From: JAJEFO01 sp965214325
GTDB lineage: Bacteria > Pseudomonadota > Alphaproteobacteria > Rhodobacterales > Rhodobacteraceae
Length of the DNA stretch: 64,000 nt
NCBI GenBank assembly: GCA_965214325.1
Contig: CBDCBG010000006.1
Coordinates: 868,001 to 932,000 of the forward strand
Direction of reading: 5' to 3'
A model generated the notes under the pieces. It saw only the letters and a program-made list of their open reading frames with translations. It had not been told where the DNA came from and searched no databases. A program made the position numbers and the translations under genes. Of this stretch, positions 16,228 through 25,822 are shown one piece after another (the stretch's first letter is position 1; the number at the start of each line of letters is the position of its first letter).

Positions 16228-17411
16228 ACACCTTGCCCGATGAATGCGCTCCCCTGCTGCCCTTGACCGGCGTGCGCGTCATTGACTTTACCCAAGTTAT
16301 GCTTGGCCCTTGCGCAACGCAGATGCTGGGTGATTTCGGCGCCGACGTGATAAAGATCGAGCGCCAGGGCTCGGGAGACCTGTCGCGCCAGTTCTTCGGC
16401 GGCGGGTCAAGGTGCGATCAGAACAACGTTGTCTTTGGTTCGCTCAACCGAAACAAGCGGTCGGTCGTGATCGACATGAAGTCCGACGCGGGGAGGAAGG
16501 CAATCCACGGACTGGTTCAGGCTGCGGATGTCGTCGTCGACAATTTCCGGGCCGGAGTCATGGAAAGGCTCGGCTTGGACTACGAGGCTCTCAGCGCAAT
16601 CAACCCGGGCATCATCTGTGCTTCCGGGACAGGATTCGGATCGACCGGCCCTTATGCGCACAAGGGCGGGCAGGACGTGCTCGCCCAGGCATTGACTGGC
16701 GTGATGGACAAGACCTCGGACCCCTCGGTGCCGCGTTCGATCTATCCAACCACGCTGTGCGACTACACGGCCGGGATGCACCTTGTCCAAGGCGTGCTGG
16801 CCGCGCTTCTTCAACGGGAAAGGACCGGACGCGGCCAGAAGGTCCAGGTCTCGCTGTACGACAGCATGATCGCGATGCAGATGCAGGAAGCTGCGCAATG
16901 GAATGCGCACGGCAAAGTCCTGAACTGGGCTGCAATGCCTCTGACAGGACTGTTTGAAACGATGGACGGCGCGATCGTCATCGTTGGCGCATTCAAGGCG
17001 AACCCGTTGCAGGACATCTGCAGCGCGCTGGACATCGACGACCTTTCCCTGAGATATCCGGACCTGGAGAGCCAGGGGAAAGCGAAGCCGCATCTCCATG
17101 AGCGCTTCCGGTCGGCATTGGCAAAGAACACGACCAAGCACTGGCTGGGCAGGCTTGAGGATCATGATCTGCTTTGCGCTCCGGTGCGTGATCTCGGGGC
17201 CGCGCTGAAAGACCCGCAGACCGCAATCAACGAGATGCTCGTCAACATCCAGACGCATTGCCATGGACCGGTGAGTTTCGTCGGATCGCCCGTTCACCTG
17301 AGCGACGCTCCGTTGATCGTTCGACACAAGCCCCCGCTTCTCGGAGAGCACACGGACGACGTTCTGGAAGAGCTGGCGGCGAATGCTCCAGCAAGGGAAC
17401 CTGCCCGGTGA
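16224..17411 (+). CDS. CaiB/BaiF-type (class III) CoA transferase
   Basis: A 395-residue protein of the usual length for this family, which moves CoA between acids without a ping-pong intermediate pool. Family features are the N-terminal PLTGVRVIDFTQVMLGPCATQMLGDFGADVIKIE, RNKRSVVIDMKS, VVVDNFRAGVMERLGLDY, ICASGTGFGSTGPYA and GQDVLAQALTGVMD; the catalytic Asp is expected in the segment leading to YPTTLCDYTAG. It overlaps the FAD gene (ATGA) and the hydratase gene (GTGA). It most likely activates the acid imported by the preceding ABC transporter. Confidence 0.92.
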   Translation: MNTLPDECAPLLPLTGVRVIDFTQVMLGPCATQMLGDFGADVIKIERQGSGDLSRQFFGGGSRCDQNNVVFGSLNRNKRSVVIDMKSDAGRKAIHGLVQAADVVVDNFRAGVMERLGLDYEALSAINPGIICASGTGFGSTGPYAHKGGQDVLAQALTGVMDKTSDPSVPRSIYPTTLCDYTAGMHLVQGVLAALLQRERTGRGQKVQVSLYDSMIAMQMQEAAQWNAHGKVLNWAAMPLTGLFETMDGAIVIVGAFKANPLQDICSALDIDDLSLRYPDLESQGKAKPHLHERFRSALAKNTTKHWLGRLEDHDLLCAPVRDLGAALKDPQTAINEMLVNIQTHCHGPVSFVGSPVHLSDAPLIVRHKPPLLGEHTDDVLEELAANAPAREPAR

Positions 17412-18184
17412 GCATTGAACTGGACGTTTCCGAAAATGTCGCCCGAGTGACGATTGATCGCCCGGAGCGCATGAACGCGGTCGATCAGGCCGCTGCGAAC
17501 CGGCTTGCCGCGATCTGGGACGAGATCGAGGGCAATGCCGACATCCGTTGCGTTGTGCTGACCGGCGCCGGCGACAGGGCCTTCTCGGCCGGAGCCGACC
17601 TCAAGGACGCCGGCGGACCAAGCGGTGCGGTCTATTGGCGGAAGACAATCGAGGACCGGTTCCGTGGCATCGCGCTGAGAGCGTCGATGTCCGTGCCAGT
17701 GATCGCCCGCGTAAACGGCCTGGCGCTGGGTGGCGGCTTCGAGATGGTGCTCGGATGCGACATGGTCATCGCGTCCGACACCGCTTCGTTCGCATTGCCG
17801 GAGGCGAAGGTCGGACGTGTGCCCCTTGATGGCGGCATGGTGATGCTGCCTCGAGTCCTGCCCCGCAACATTGCATTGGGGATGATGCTGACCGGTCGAC
17901 GCGCCTCCGCAAGGGAAATGTTCGCCCACGGAGTGGTGAACGCCGTCGTTCCTCCTGAAGACCTGGACGCCGAAACCGATCGTTGGGTTGCGAACATCCT
18001 CGCCTGCGCCCCGCTCAGCGTGAGGGCGATCAAGGCCGTGGCTCGCGGCACGGCGCATTTGCCGGTCCACGAAGCATATGCACGTCACAGCGACCAATTG
18101 CTGGATGCGCTGTCGTCGGAAGACGCCATCGAAGGGGTGGCGGCCTTTCGGGAGAAGCGGTCCCCGGCCTGGCGCGGACGGTAG
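17408..18184 (+). CDS. enoyl-CoA hydratase/isomerase (crotonase family)
   Basis: A 258-residue crotonase-fold enzyme. The oxyanion-hole segments are FSAGADLKD and ARVNGLALGGGFEMVLGCDMVIAS, and the substrate-pocket segment reads FALPEAKVGRVPLDGGMVMLPR; crotonase members with Glu residues at both catalytic positions hydrate, others isomerise or hydrolyse, so the exact reaction is open. The GTG start at 17408 gives a four-base GTGA overlap with the CoA transferase; the frame before it is a shadow. It would act on the CoA ester made by the transferase. Confidence 0.92.
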   Translation: MSIELDVSENVARVTIDRPERMNAVDQAAANRLAAIWDEIEGNADIRCVVLTGAGDRAFSAGADLKDAGGPSGAVYWRKTIEDRFRGIALRASMSVPVIARVNGLALGGGFEMVLGCDMVIASDTASFALPEAKVGRVPLDGGMVMLPRVLPRNIALGMMLTGRRASAREMFAHGVVNAVVPPEDLDAETDRWVANILACAPLSVRAIKAVARGTAHLPVHEAYARHSDQLLDALSSEDAIEGVAAFREKRSPAWRGR

Positions 18185-18187
18185 CGA

Positions 18188-18541
18188 ATGACGCTTGCGA
18201 TACTTTCCCCATGCATTGACGTGAAGGACGGGACATGCACCGAGGTCTGCCCCGTCGACTGCATCTACGAGGGCGGGCGGATGTTCTATATCCACCCCAC
18301 CGAATGCATCGAGTGCGGCTTGTGCGAAAGCATCTGCCCTGTAGACGCGATTCGCTATGATGACGAGGTGCTTCCTGCCGAAATGCAGTTTCTCAAGCTC
18401 AACGGCGATCCCTTCCGCAATTCGGACGGTGAACTGGACCAGCCCGGCGGCTGGTCACGCAACGATCCGCCGCTAAGGGATCCCGCAGTGATTCGGGACT
18501 TCCCGGATTCCTGCCGAGTGCAATCGAAGGTATCCGGATGA
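18188..18541 (+). CDS. FdxA-like ferredoxin (3Fe-4S/4Fe-4S type)
   Basis: A 117-residue ferredoxin. The first cluster ligands fall in CIDVKDGTCTEVCPVDC and the second cluster motif is CIECGLCESICPVDA, the spacing of seven-iron FdxA-type ferredoxins. A C-terminal extension of about 50 residues follows (EVLPAEMQFLKLNGDPF onwards). It begins three bases after the hydratase stop and is last in the operon, so it may be the electron partner of the FAD oxidoreductase. Confidence 0.9.
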   Translation: MTLAILSPCIDVKDGTCTEVCPVDCIYEGGRMFYIHPTECIECGLCESICPVDAIRYDDEVLPAEMQFLKLNGDPFRNSDGELDQPGGWSRNDPPLRDPAVIRDFPDSCRVQSKVSG

Positions 18542-18741
18542 CGGGTGCTCCGCTGCGATTCAGGTACGGACCGACCGCCGTCATCAGCCGTTCCGGAATT
18601 CGGCCAGGTCCGCCGACTCCCTTGCCTCTTGTGTCAGGAGTCATCATTCGTGGCGGTCAAGGGGGAACGCCTCCTGGCGCCGTCGCACCGAAAATCCACT
18701 CGGGCGCAAGGGCAGCCCGCAAGCTCGAGAGATAGTTCGGG

Positions 18742-19287
18742 ATGGCGGATTCGCAGATTTGGCATGCCCGGTTCATGGGATTGTGCGATCATGTCTCTGA
18801 ATGGTCGGAAGATCCCCATTTCCGCGTAGGATGCGTCATCGTCGATGCCAGGCATGTGGTGCTGGCGACGGGCTACAACGGGTTTCCGCGAGGTGTGCAG
18901 GGCCGCGACTCCAGCCGATTCAACAGGGAGAGCGGCGAGAAGTTCTTCTGGTTCGAACACGCCGAGCGCAACGCAATATACAATGCTGCAAGCACCGGCG
19001 TTTCCTTGTCCGAAGCCACCCTTTACGTGAACCGCTTTCCGTGCGCGGACTGCGGCCGCGCAATCATCCAGTCCGGCATTGGCGCACTGGTTTGCCCGCC
19101 AATTCCGGACCTCGACGGCGCCTTGGACGACAGCTTCCGGGCAGGAGCGGCAATGTTCGAGGAGACGGGGCTGCCGGTGACGATCTTCTCGCGCACGAAG
19201 AGCGAGGAACAGTCCCCGCGCGATCAGTGTCACGGGTCTTCACGATCCGGGCAGCGAGACCGGGCACCCCAGCGTTCACGCCCGTGA
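18742..19287 (+). CDS. dCMP/cytidine deaminase-family protein
   Basis: A 181-residue zinc deaminase. The catalytic motif is H73-A-E75 in FEHAERNAIYNAA with the two cysteines in P100-C101-A-D-C104. A GYNGFPRGVQG segment and the overall length match dCMP deaminases, which make dUMP for thymidylate synthesis. The last 30 residues are low in family character. It stands alone between the ferredoxin (200-base gap) and xdhA (157-base gap). A deaminase of another nucleotide or a drug-type substrate is also possible. Confidence 0.85.
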   Translation: MADSQIWHARFMGLCDHVSEWSEDPHFRVGCVIVDARHVVLATGYNGFPRGVQGRDSSRFNRESGEKFFWFEHAERNAIYNAASTGVSLSEATLYVNRFPCADCGRAIIQSGIGALVCPPIPDLDGALDDSFRAGAAMFEETGLPVTIFSRTKSEEQSPRDQCHGSSRSGQRDRAPQRSRP

Positions 19288-19443
19288 GCGACGCCGGATC
19301 GGCCAAAGGCCAAATTAACTCTTGCAAAGCAGGAAGTTCACGGCTTTTCTTGGTGGCCGACAGGAACCCTCCGGCTTTACGCCGCATCGGGACGGAGGCG
19401 CGCGGAACCAACCGCAGGAACAGAAAGCGGCATCGGACATGCG

Positions 19444-20832
19444 ATGCGCGAAATTGTGTTTCTCCTGAACGGAGAACCGGTCGAGCTGAGCGGCATCCCC
19501 GCGACCCGCACCCTGCTTGACTGGCTCCGCGAAGACCGCGGCCTGACCGGCACGAAGGAAGGCTGCAACGAGGGCGATTGCGGAGCCTGCACGGTCATGG
19601 TGTCTGACGCAAACGGCACCCGAACCCTCAATGCCTGCATTCTGTTTCTGCCGCAGCTTCACGGCAAGGCCGTGCGCACCGTCGAGGGCGTTTCCGGGCC
19701 GGACGGGTCGCTTCATCCGGTCCAGGAAGCAATGGTCAGGCACCACGGGTCGCAATGCGGATTCTGCACGCCGGGATTCGTTGTCTCGATGGCCTGCGCG
19801 CACAGGAACGGACGGCGTGACTTCGACGTCCAGCTCGCCGGCAACCTCTGTCGCTGCACCGGCTATGCTCCGATTGTGCGCGCCGCCGAGGACGCGGCGT
19901 CGGAACCCGTCCCGGACTGGATCGCCGAAGACTGCACATCACCTGCAACCGTCGCGCCTGCCGCAGGAGCAGGCTCATCCGGCAATGCCCCGGCAAGTGC
20001 GGACGAGCTGGCGACCTTGTATGCGGCCCATCCCGAAGCCGTGCTCGTTGCCGGCGCAACCGATGTCGGACTCACGGTCACCAAGGCCTTGCGGGACCCC
20101 GGCACGTTGCTCTTTCTCGGCGGCATCCATGATCTCGGGGCCATCGACGTCGGCCCGGAAAGGGTCCGCATCGGTGCCACGGCCACGCTCGCCGAAATGG
20201 GCGACATGATCGACGACCTGCATCCCGGGCTTGGCGGGCTGATCCGGCGTTTCGGTTCGGTGCAGGTCCGCAATGCCGCCACCATCGGCGGCAACATCGC
20301 CAACGGCTCGCCCGTGGGGGACTGCCCGCCGGCGCTGATCGCGCTCGGCGCAACGCTGCACCTCAGGCGCGGCAACGATCGCCGGAACCTGCCGCTTGAA
20401 GACTTCTTCCTTGACTACGGCGTGCAGGATCGCGCGCCCGGCGAGTTCGTCGAGGCGGTGAGCTTCCCGCTCCAGGCCAACCGGTTGAAATGCTACAAGC
20501 TGTCCAAGCGGTTCGACCAGGACATTTCCGCCGTCTGCGGCTGCTTCAACGTCTGCGTCCGGAACGGGCTGGTGGAGGAGGCGCGCATCGCCTTCGGCGG
20601 CATGGCAGGCATCCCGAAGCGCGCCCGGCACGTCGAGGACGCGCTCTCCGGCCAGGCGTGGAGCGAGGCGACCGTAAGGGCTGCACGAGACGCGTGGGAG
20701 CTGGACTTCGCGCCGCTCACCGACCTGCGTGCCTCGGCCACCTACCGGCTCGATGCGGCCCGGAACATGCTCACCCGCGCTTTCCTCGACGACCGGGGCG
20801 CCGACACGGATGTCCTGAAGGTGACCCCGTGA
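19444..20832 (+). CDS. xdhA: xanthine dehydrogenase small subunit (Fe-S/FAD)
   Basis: A 462-residue subunit that carries electrons from the molybdenum site to NAD. The N-terminal plant-type [2Fe-2S] motif has Cys41, Cys46, Cys49 and Cys65; the second cluster ligands are in GSQCGFCTPGF and NLCRCTGYAPI. The FAD domain (about residues 180-455) shows LVAGATDVGLTV and ATIGGNIANGSPVGD. It opens the xdhA-xdhB-xdhC set; its stop overlaps the xdhB start by four bases (GTGA). Xanthine dehydrogenase converts hypoxanthine and xanthine to urate in the cytoplasm. Confidence 0.96.
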   Translation: MREIVFLLNGEPVELSGIPATRTLLDWLREDRGLTGTKEGCNEGDCGACTVMVSDANGTRTLNACILFLPQLHGKAVRTVEGVSGPDGSLHPVQEAMVRHHGSQCGFCTPGFVVSMACAHRNGRRDFDVQLAGNLCRCTGYAPIVRAAEDAASEPVPDWIAEDCTSPATVAPAAGAGSSGNAPASADELATLYAAHPEAVLVAGATDVGLTVTKALRDPGTLLFLGGIHDLGAIDVGPERVRIGATATLAEMGDMIDDLHPGLGGLIRRFGSVQVRNAATIGGNIANGSPVGDCPPALIALGATLHLRRGNDRRNLPLEDFFLDYGVQDRAPGEFVEAVSFPLQANRLKCYKLSKRFDQDISAVCGCFNVCVRNGLVEEARIAFGGMAGIPKRARHVEDALSGQAWSEATVRAARDAWELDFAPLTDLRASATYRLDAARNMLTRAFLDDRGADTDVLKVTP

Positions 20833-23162
20833 GCATCGGCACGGCCCTGCCCCATGACGCAGCGCTGCTGCATGTAACTGGCGCCGCGCACTACGTGGAC
20901 GACATCCCGGTGCCGGGCGGCACTCTCTCGCTCGCCTTCGGCATCAGCCCGTTGGCTCATGGCCACATCACGGGCATGGAGCTTGGGGACGTGCGCGCCG
21001 CGGCGGGAACAGTCGCGGTGCTGACCGCAGGCGACCTGCCGTTCGCCAACGACGTCTCGCCGTCCGTCCATGACGAGCCGCTGCTCGCCGACGGCAAGGT
21101 CCACTACATTGGGCAACCTCTCTTTCTCGTGGCCGCCGACACGCATCTGGCCGCCCGCAAGGCGGCGCGCCTTGGCAAGATCGGCTACGAGGAGCTGCCC
21201 GCAATTCTCTCGATCGACGACGCGCTCGCGGCTGACAGCCGTTTCGAGGAGGGGCCACGCGTCTACCTCAAGGGCGACGTCGAAGCCGCGCTTGCCTCGG
21301 CGGCACATGTCGTCGAGGGTTCGGTCGAGCTGGGCGCGCAGGAGCACTTCTACCTCGAGAGCCATGCCGCGCTGGCGTTGCCCCAGGACAGCGGCGACAT
21401 GATCGTGCATTGCTCCTCGCAGCACCCGAGCGAAGTCCAGCACAAGGTCGCCGACGCGCTCGGCGTGCCGATGCACGCCGTTCAGGTCGTGGTGCGTCGC
21501 ATGGGCGGCGCCTTTGGCGGCAAGGAAAGCCAGGCCAGCACGGTCGCCGTCGCCTGCGCCGTCGCGGCACGTGCGACGGGGCGTCCCTGCAAGATGCGCT
21601 ATGACAGGGACGACGACATCATGATCACCGGGAAGCGCCACGACTTTCGCATCGACTACCGGGCAGGATTCGACGACATCGGGCGGCTGGCCGGCGTCGA
21701 TTTTGCCCAGTATTGCCGTTGCGGCTGGGCACAGGATCTCTCGCTGCCCGTCGCTGACCGAGCAATGCTCCACGCCGACAACGCCTATCACCTGCCGGCC
21801 GCTCGGATCACGTCTCACCGGCTAAGGACCAACACCCAGTCCGCGACCGCATTCCGCGGATTTGGCGGCCCCCAGGGAATGGTTGGCATTGAGCGGGTGA
21901 TTGATCATGTCGCCCATCAGCTCGGCATCGACCCGCTGGATGCTCGCCGGATCAATTTCTACTCCGCCGCCGGCAAGGGCCCGGCAGGCAACGCGGCAAC
22001 GGCGCGCAGCCCTGCCGGGCGGACACTGCAGACCACGCCATATCACATGCCCGTCGAGGATTTCGTGCTGCACGAAATGATCGAGGAACTGGAGGGAACA
22101 TCGGACTATCGCGCCCGCCGCGAGGCAATCACGGACTGGAATTCCGCAAGTCCCGTGCTGAAGAGGGGCATCGCCCTGACGCCTGTCAAGTTCGGCATTT
22201 CCTTCACGCTTACTCATCTCAACCAGGCCGGCGCGCTCGTGCATGTCTACCATGACGGCTCGATTCACATGAATCATGGCGGCACCGAAATGGGCCAAGG
22301 GCTGTTCCAGAAGGTGGCGCAAGTCGCGGCAGGCAGCTTTTGCGTGCCGCTGGACGGCGTCAAGATCACCGCCACCGACACGGCAAGGGTCCCGAACACG
22401 TCCGCCACGGCCGCCTCGTCCGGCTCGGACATCAACGGCATGGCCGTGAAGGCGGCGTGCGACCAGATCCGTGAGCGCATGGCGGCACATCTGGCCGAAA
22501 CGCGCCAGGTCAAGCCGCAGAACGTGCAGTTCCGCGCAGGGAGGGTGCAGGCAGGCGCCGACGACATAAGCTTCGCCGAAGCGGCAAGGGAGTGCTACGA
22601 AGGGCGCGTCAGCCTGTCATCCACCGGGTTCTACCAAACTCCCCGGATTCGGTGGGACCGGATCAGGGGAGAGGGCCGGCCATTCTACTACTTCGCCTAT
22701 GGCGCTTCGGTGAGCGAGGCCGTGCTCGACACGCTCACGGGTGAAAACCGCATCCTGCGCACCGACATCCTGCATGACGCCGGCGCTTCGCTGAACCCGG
22801 CGATCGACATCGGTCAGATCGAGGGGGGATATGTGCAGGGCGCAGGCTGGCTGACCATGGAGGAACTGGTCTGGGACCGGAAGGGCCGCCTCTCCACGCA
22901 TGCGCCATCGACCTACAAGATCCCGGCCTGCTCCGACCGGCCCGACATCTTCAACGTGTCGCTGTGGTCCAGGGGACGGAACGTGGAAGAGACGATCAAT
23001 CGCTCCAAGGCAGTTGGCGAACCCCCGCTGATGCTGGGAATCTCGGCGTTTCTTGCGTTGTCCGATGCGGTCGCCGCCTGCGGCAGCGCCTATCCGGCGC
23101 TCGACGCACCGGCAACGCCTGAACGCCTCTTGCACGCAGTGAACCGGGTGCGCTCATCATGA
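20829..23162 (+). CDS. xdhB: xanthine dehydrogenase large, molybdopterin-binding subunit
   Basis: A 777-residue catalytic subunit. The GTG at 20829 is chosen because it overlaps the xdhA stop and begins the usual short N-terminus; the longer open frame overlies xdhA. Molybdopterin and active-site segments are visible: RRMGGAFGGKESQ, TAFRGFGGPQGM, GTEMGQGLFQKVAQV and GEPPLMLGISAF. It forms the heterotetramer with xdhA and needs XdhC for insertion of the sulfurated cofactor. It overlaps xdhC by four bases (ATGA). Confidence 0.96.
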   Translation: MSIGTALPHDAALLHVTGAAHYVDDIPVPGGTLSLAFGISPLAHGHITGMELGDVRAAAGTVAVLTAGDLPFANDVSPSVHDEPLLADGKVHYIGQPLFLVAADTHLAARKAARLGKIGYEELPAILSIDDALAADSRFEEGPRVYLKGDVEAALASAAHVVEGSVELGAQEHFYLESHAALALPQDSGDMIVHCSSQHPSEVQHKVADALGVPMHAVQVVVRRMGGAFGGKESQASTVAVACAVAARATGRPCKMRYDRDDDIMITGKRHDFRIDYRAGFDDIGRLAGVDFAQYCRCGWAQDLSLPVADRAMLHADNAYHLPAARITSHRLRTNTQSATAFRGFGGPQGMVGIERVIDHVAHQLGIDPLDARRINFYSAAGKGPAGNAATARSPAGRTLQTTPYHMPVEDFVLHEMIEELEGTSDYRARREAITDWNSASPVLKRGIALTPVKFGISFTLTHLNQAGALVHVYHDGSIHMNHGGTEMGQGLFQKVAQVAAGSFCVPLDGVKITATDTARVPNTSATAASSGSDINGMAVKAACDQIRERMAAHLAETRQVKPQNVQFRAGRVQAGADDISFAEAARECYEGRVSLSSTGFYQTPRIRWDRIRGEGRPFYYFAYGASVSEAVLDTLTGENRILRTDILHDAGASLNPAIDIGQIEGGYVQGAGWLTMEELVWDRKGRLSTHAPSTYKIPACSDRPDIFNVSLWSRGRNVEETINRSKAVGEPPLMLGISAFLALSDAVAACGSAYPALDAPATPERLLHAVNRVRSS

Positions 23163-24103
23163 GCATGGACTTGCACGATCTCGGGCGAGCCGTCGCGGAG
23201 CATGGCCGGATTGCCCGTGTCGTCGTGGCGACCGTGGAGGGCTCGACGCCACGCGAGCCAGGCGCAGCGATGCTGGTCTGGCCGAACGGCCAATCGGGCA
23301 CGATCGGCGGCGGCGCCCTTGAATTCGAGGCGGTGGCCCACGCTCGAAAGGCGCTTGCCGAGGGCGGTGACTCGCTCGTCCCGCGGCCCCTCGGCCCCGC
23401 GCTCGGCCAATGCTGCGGCGGCGCGGTCGTGCTGGCCACCGAAATCTATGACAAGGCGCGCCTGGCCAACGTGTGCGGCGAAATCTACTTGCGCCGAGTC
23501 ACGGGACAGGCGGATCAGCCGCTCGCATTGCAACGCGCAACCGCCTGCAGCCGCAACTCGGGGGAGCCCGTCGAAACGCAGTGCCACTCGGGGTGGCTGA
23601 TCGAGCCCATCGCACCGCGCCTCCGGCCACTCTGGATCTACGGGGCCGGCCATGTCGGTCACGCGATCGTCGCGGTGATGGCGCCGCTCCCGGACATTGC
23701 CATCACCTGGGTCGACGCCCGTGCCGACCGGTTCCCCTGCGAAATGCCTGGCAACGTCACGAAGCTCCTGGCGGCCAATCCGGCGAGCGCCGTTCGCCAC
23801 GCGCCCGGCGATGCGGAGCACCTGGTAGTGACCTATTCCCATGCGCTCGACCTCGAAGTCTGCCACCTGTTGCTCAGCCACGGCTTCCGCGCGACCGGAC
23901 TGATCGGCTCGGCGACCAAGTGGGCACGCTTCCGGTCACGGCTCAGGGCGCTCGGGCACGCGGACGCGCAGATCTCCCGTATCCGATGCCCGATCGGCAA
24001 CCCGGCGCTGGGAAAGCACCCGCAGGCGGTTGCCGTTGGATTTGCCGCCGAATGGCTGTCTGAATCCACTGCAGCGGACACCGTCGCGGTGGCCAAACCG
24101 TGA
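23159..24103 (+). CDS. xdhC: xanthine dehydrogenase accessory protein XdhC
   Basis: A 314-residue member of the XdhC/CoxI family, which binds molybdenum cofactor and aids its sulfuration and insertion into XdhB. The N-terminal ATVEGSTPREPGAAMLVW and GTIGGGALEFEA, and the C-terminal Rossmann segment LWIYGAGHVGHAIV and GLIGSATKWARFRSRLRALG, are family features. It is coupled to xdhB by an ATGA overlap. Confidence 0.95.
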   Translation: MSMDLHDLGRAVAEHGRIARVVVATVEGSTPREPGAAMLVWPNGQSGTIGGGALEFEAVAHARKALAEGGDSLVPRPLGPALGQCCGGAVVLATEIYDKARLANVCGEIYLRRVTGQADQPLALQRATACSRNSGEPVETQCHSGWLIEPIAPRLRPLWIYGAGHVGHAIVAVMAPLPDIAITWVDARADRFPCEMPGNVTKLLAANPASAVRHAPGDAEHLVVTYSHALDLEVCHLLLSHGFRATGLIGSATKWARFRSRLRALGHADAQISRIRCPIGNPALGKHPQAVAVGFAAEWLSESTAADTVAVAKP

Positions 24104-24260
24104 TCGTGGCGGCGCCGGCCATACAACGACTTCCTTGCAATTCCAAGGCCTGTCTCGGCGTTCGGCGTTCCGGCACCGAATCGCGCCGGCACCTGCACGG
24201 ATGCAAGACCTGGCCGATACATCCCCGTGCCCGTCGCGCTGCGCTGCCCGGACCGGCACA

Positions 24261-25553
24261 ATGACGGCCAAGACGCTGATACTGGGCCAGACGCTGACCT
24301 TTGCGGACGATCCCTTCAGGGTGCCGGTGGCGGAGGCCGCGATGCACGAACCGCGTGGCGGCGTACTCGTCGAGGACGGGCTGATCGCGGCGCTCGGGCC
24401 AGCCGACGACCTTCTGCACGCGCATCAGGACTCAATCGTCACCGACATGGGCTCGCGACTGCTGACTGCAGGCTTTGTCGACTCCCATGCGCACTACCCC
24501 CAGACCGCGATCATCGCGAGCTGGGGCATGCGGCTCGTGGACTGGCTGAACACGTACACCTTTCCGGAGGAGGCACGCTTTTGCGACGCTGCCTATGCCC
24601 GCGAGACGGCAGCGCGCTATCTTGACCTGACGCTCATGAACGGCACGACCACGGTCTGCTCCTTTTGCACCATCCACCCCGAAAGCGTCGAAGCGTTTTT
24701 CGCAGAGGCCCGGAAGCGCGGGCTCCGCGCCATCGGAGGAAAGACATGCATGGACCGGAATGCGCCAGACAACCTGCGTGACACGGCCCAATCGGGCCAT
24801 GACGACAGCAAGCGGCTGCTCGAGCGTTGGCACGGCGTTGACCGCCTCGGCTACGCAATTACGCCGCGCTTTTCGCCGACATCTACGCCAGAACAGCTTG
24901 AGGCGCTAGGCGCCCTCTGGGCCGAGCACCCCGAATGCCTGATGCAAACCCACCTCTCGGAGCAGACCGACGAGGTCGAGTGGGCGCTCAACCTCCATCC
25001 GGGCGCCAGGGACTATCTCGAGACCTACGAGATGCACGGGCTGCTCGAAGAAGGCGCCCTGTACGGCCACGCGATCCACCTGACCGAACGCGAGCGCGCC
25101 CGAATCGCGGAAGCCGGCGCATCGGTCGTGCATTGCCCGACTTCCAACACGTTCATCGGTTCGGGTCTCCTCGACCTGGCCGGGCTTGATGCAAGCGGCA
25201 CCCGGATCGCGCTCGCGACGGACACCGGCGGAGGCTCATCCTTCTCTATGCTGCGCACGATGGCGGCCGCCTACGAGATAGCCCAGCTCCGTGGCGCGGC
25301 GCTGCACCCGGCACAGCTCTACTGGCTGGCCACGGCGGGGTCCGCCCGGGCGATGCGCCTCGACGGGAGGATCGGCCGGCTTGCTCCAGGCCTCGAGGCC
25401 GACATGATCGCCCTCGACCTGGCCTCGACGCCGGCAATTGCGCAGCGCGCCGACCGGGCCGAGGACATCTGGGAAGCGCTTTTTCCGACGATCATGATGG
25501 GAGACGATCGGGCGGTCGTGCAAGTGTGGGTCGCAGGGCGAGCCATGCGTTGA
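24261..25553 (+). CDS. guaD: guanine deaminase
   Basis: A 430-residue amidohydrolase that deaminates guanine to xanthine, the substrate of the preceding dehydrogenase. Metal-site and substrate motifs are GFVDSHAHYPQT, the ITPRFSPTSTPEQL segment, MQTHLSEQ, GHAIHLTERE, HCPTSNTFIGSGL and the late Asp in LATDTGGGSSFS. The ATG at 24261 is chosen since the protein start MTAKTLILGQTLTF is typical and nothing upstream resembles the family. A 157-base gap separates it from xdhC, so it may be cotranscribed or have its own promoter. Confidence 0.95.
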   Translation: MTAKTLILGQTLTFADDPFRVPVAEAAMHEPRGGVLVEDGLIAALGPADDLLHAHQDSIVTDMGSRLLTAGFVDSHAHYPQTAIIASWGMRLVDWLNTYTFPEEARFCDAAYARETAARYLDLTLMNGTTTVCSFCTIHPESVEAFFAEARKRGLRAIGGKTCMDRNAPDNLRDTAQSGHDDSKRLLERWHGVDRLGYAITPRFSPTSTPEQLEALGALWAEHPECLMQTHLSEQTDEVEWALNLHPGARDYLETYEMHGLLEEGALYGHAIHLTERERARIAEAGASVVHCPTSNTFIGSGLLDLAGLDASGTRIALATDTGGGSSFSMLRTMAAAYEIAQLRGAALHPAQLYWLATAGSARAMRLDGRIGRLAPGLEADMIALDLASTPAIAQRADRAEDIWEALFPTIMMGDDRAVVQVWVAGRAMR

Positions 25554-25822
25554 CCGTGTCTTGACCAAGGGCATCATGCCGCATCTGGCGTCCTGAACTC
25601 GCGTCCTGCGGCCCACCTCGCGCGCCACCTGGGCAAAGACCCGGTACCCGTGCAGCCAAGGGCGGATCCCGCAACGGCCCCCAAGCCGAAGTTCTGGGGC
25701 AGATGCGTCAATTGCTCGATGTGATCGATCGGTTGCCTGGTTCGAATTCTTTGGGAGGCTCCGCCTGCATTTCCGCCAGGCGGATCAAATTGTCGATGGC
25801 TGCGAAAACGGGCGGAATCCCG

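Noticed and set aside
20490..20828. Upstream extension of the xanthine dehydrogenase large subunit
   Set aside because: It overlies xdhA, and the GTG at 20829 gives the usual four-base overlap and a normal N-terminus.
25700..25790. GGTTCGAATTC, resembling a tRNA T-loop
   Set aside because: No acceptor, D or anticodon stems can be placed around it.
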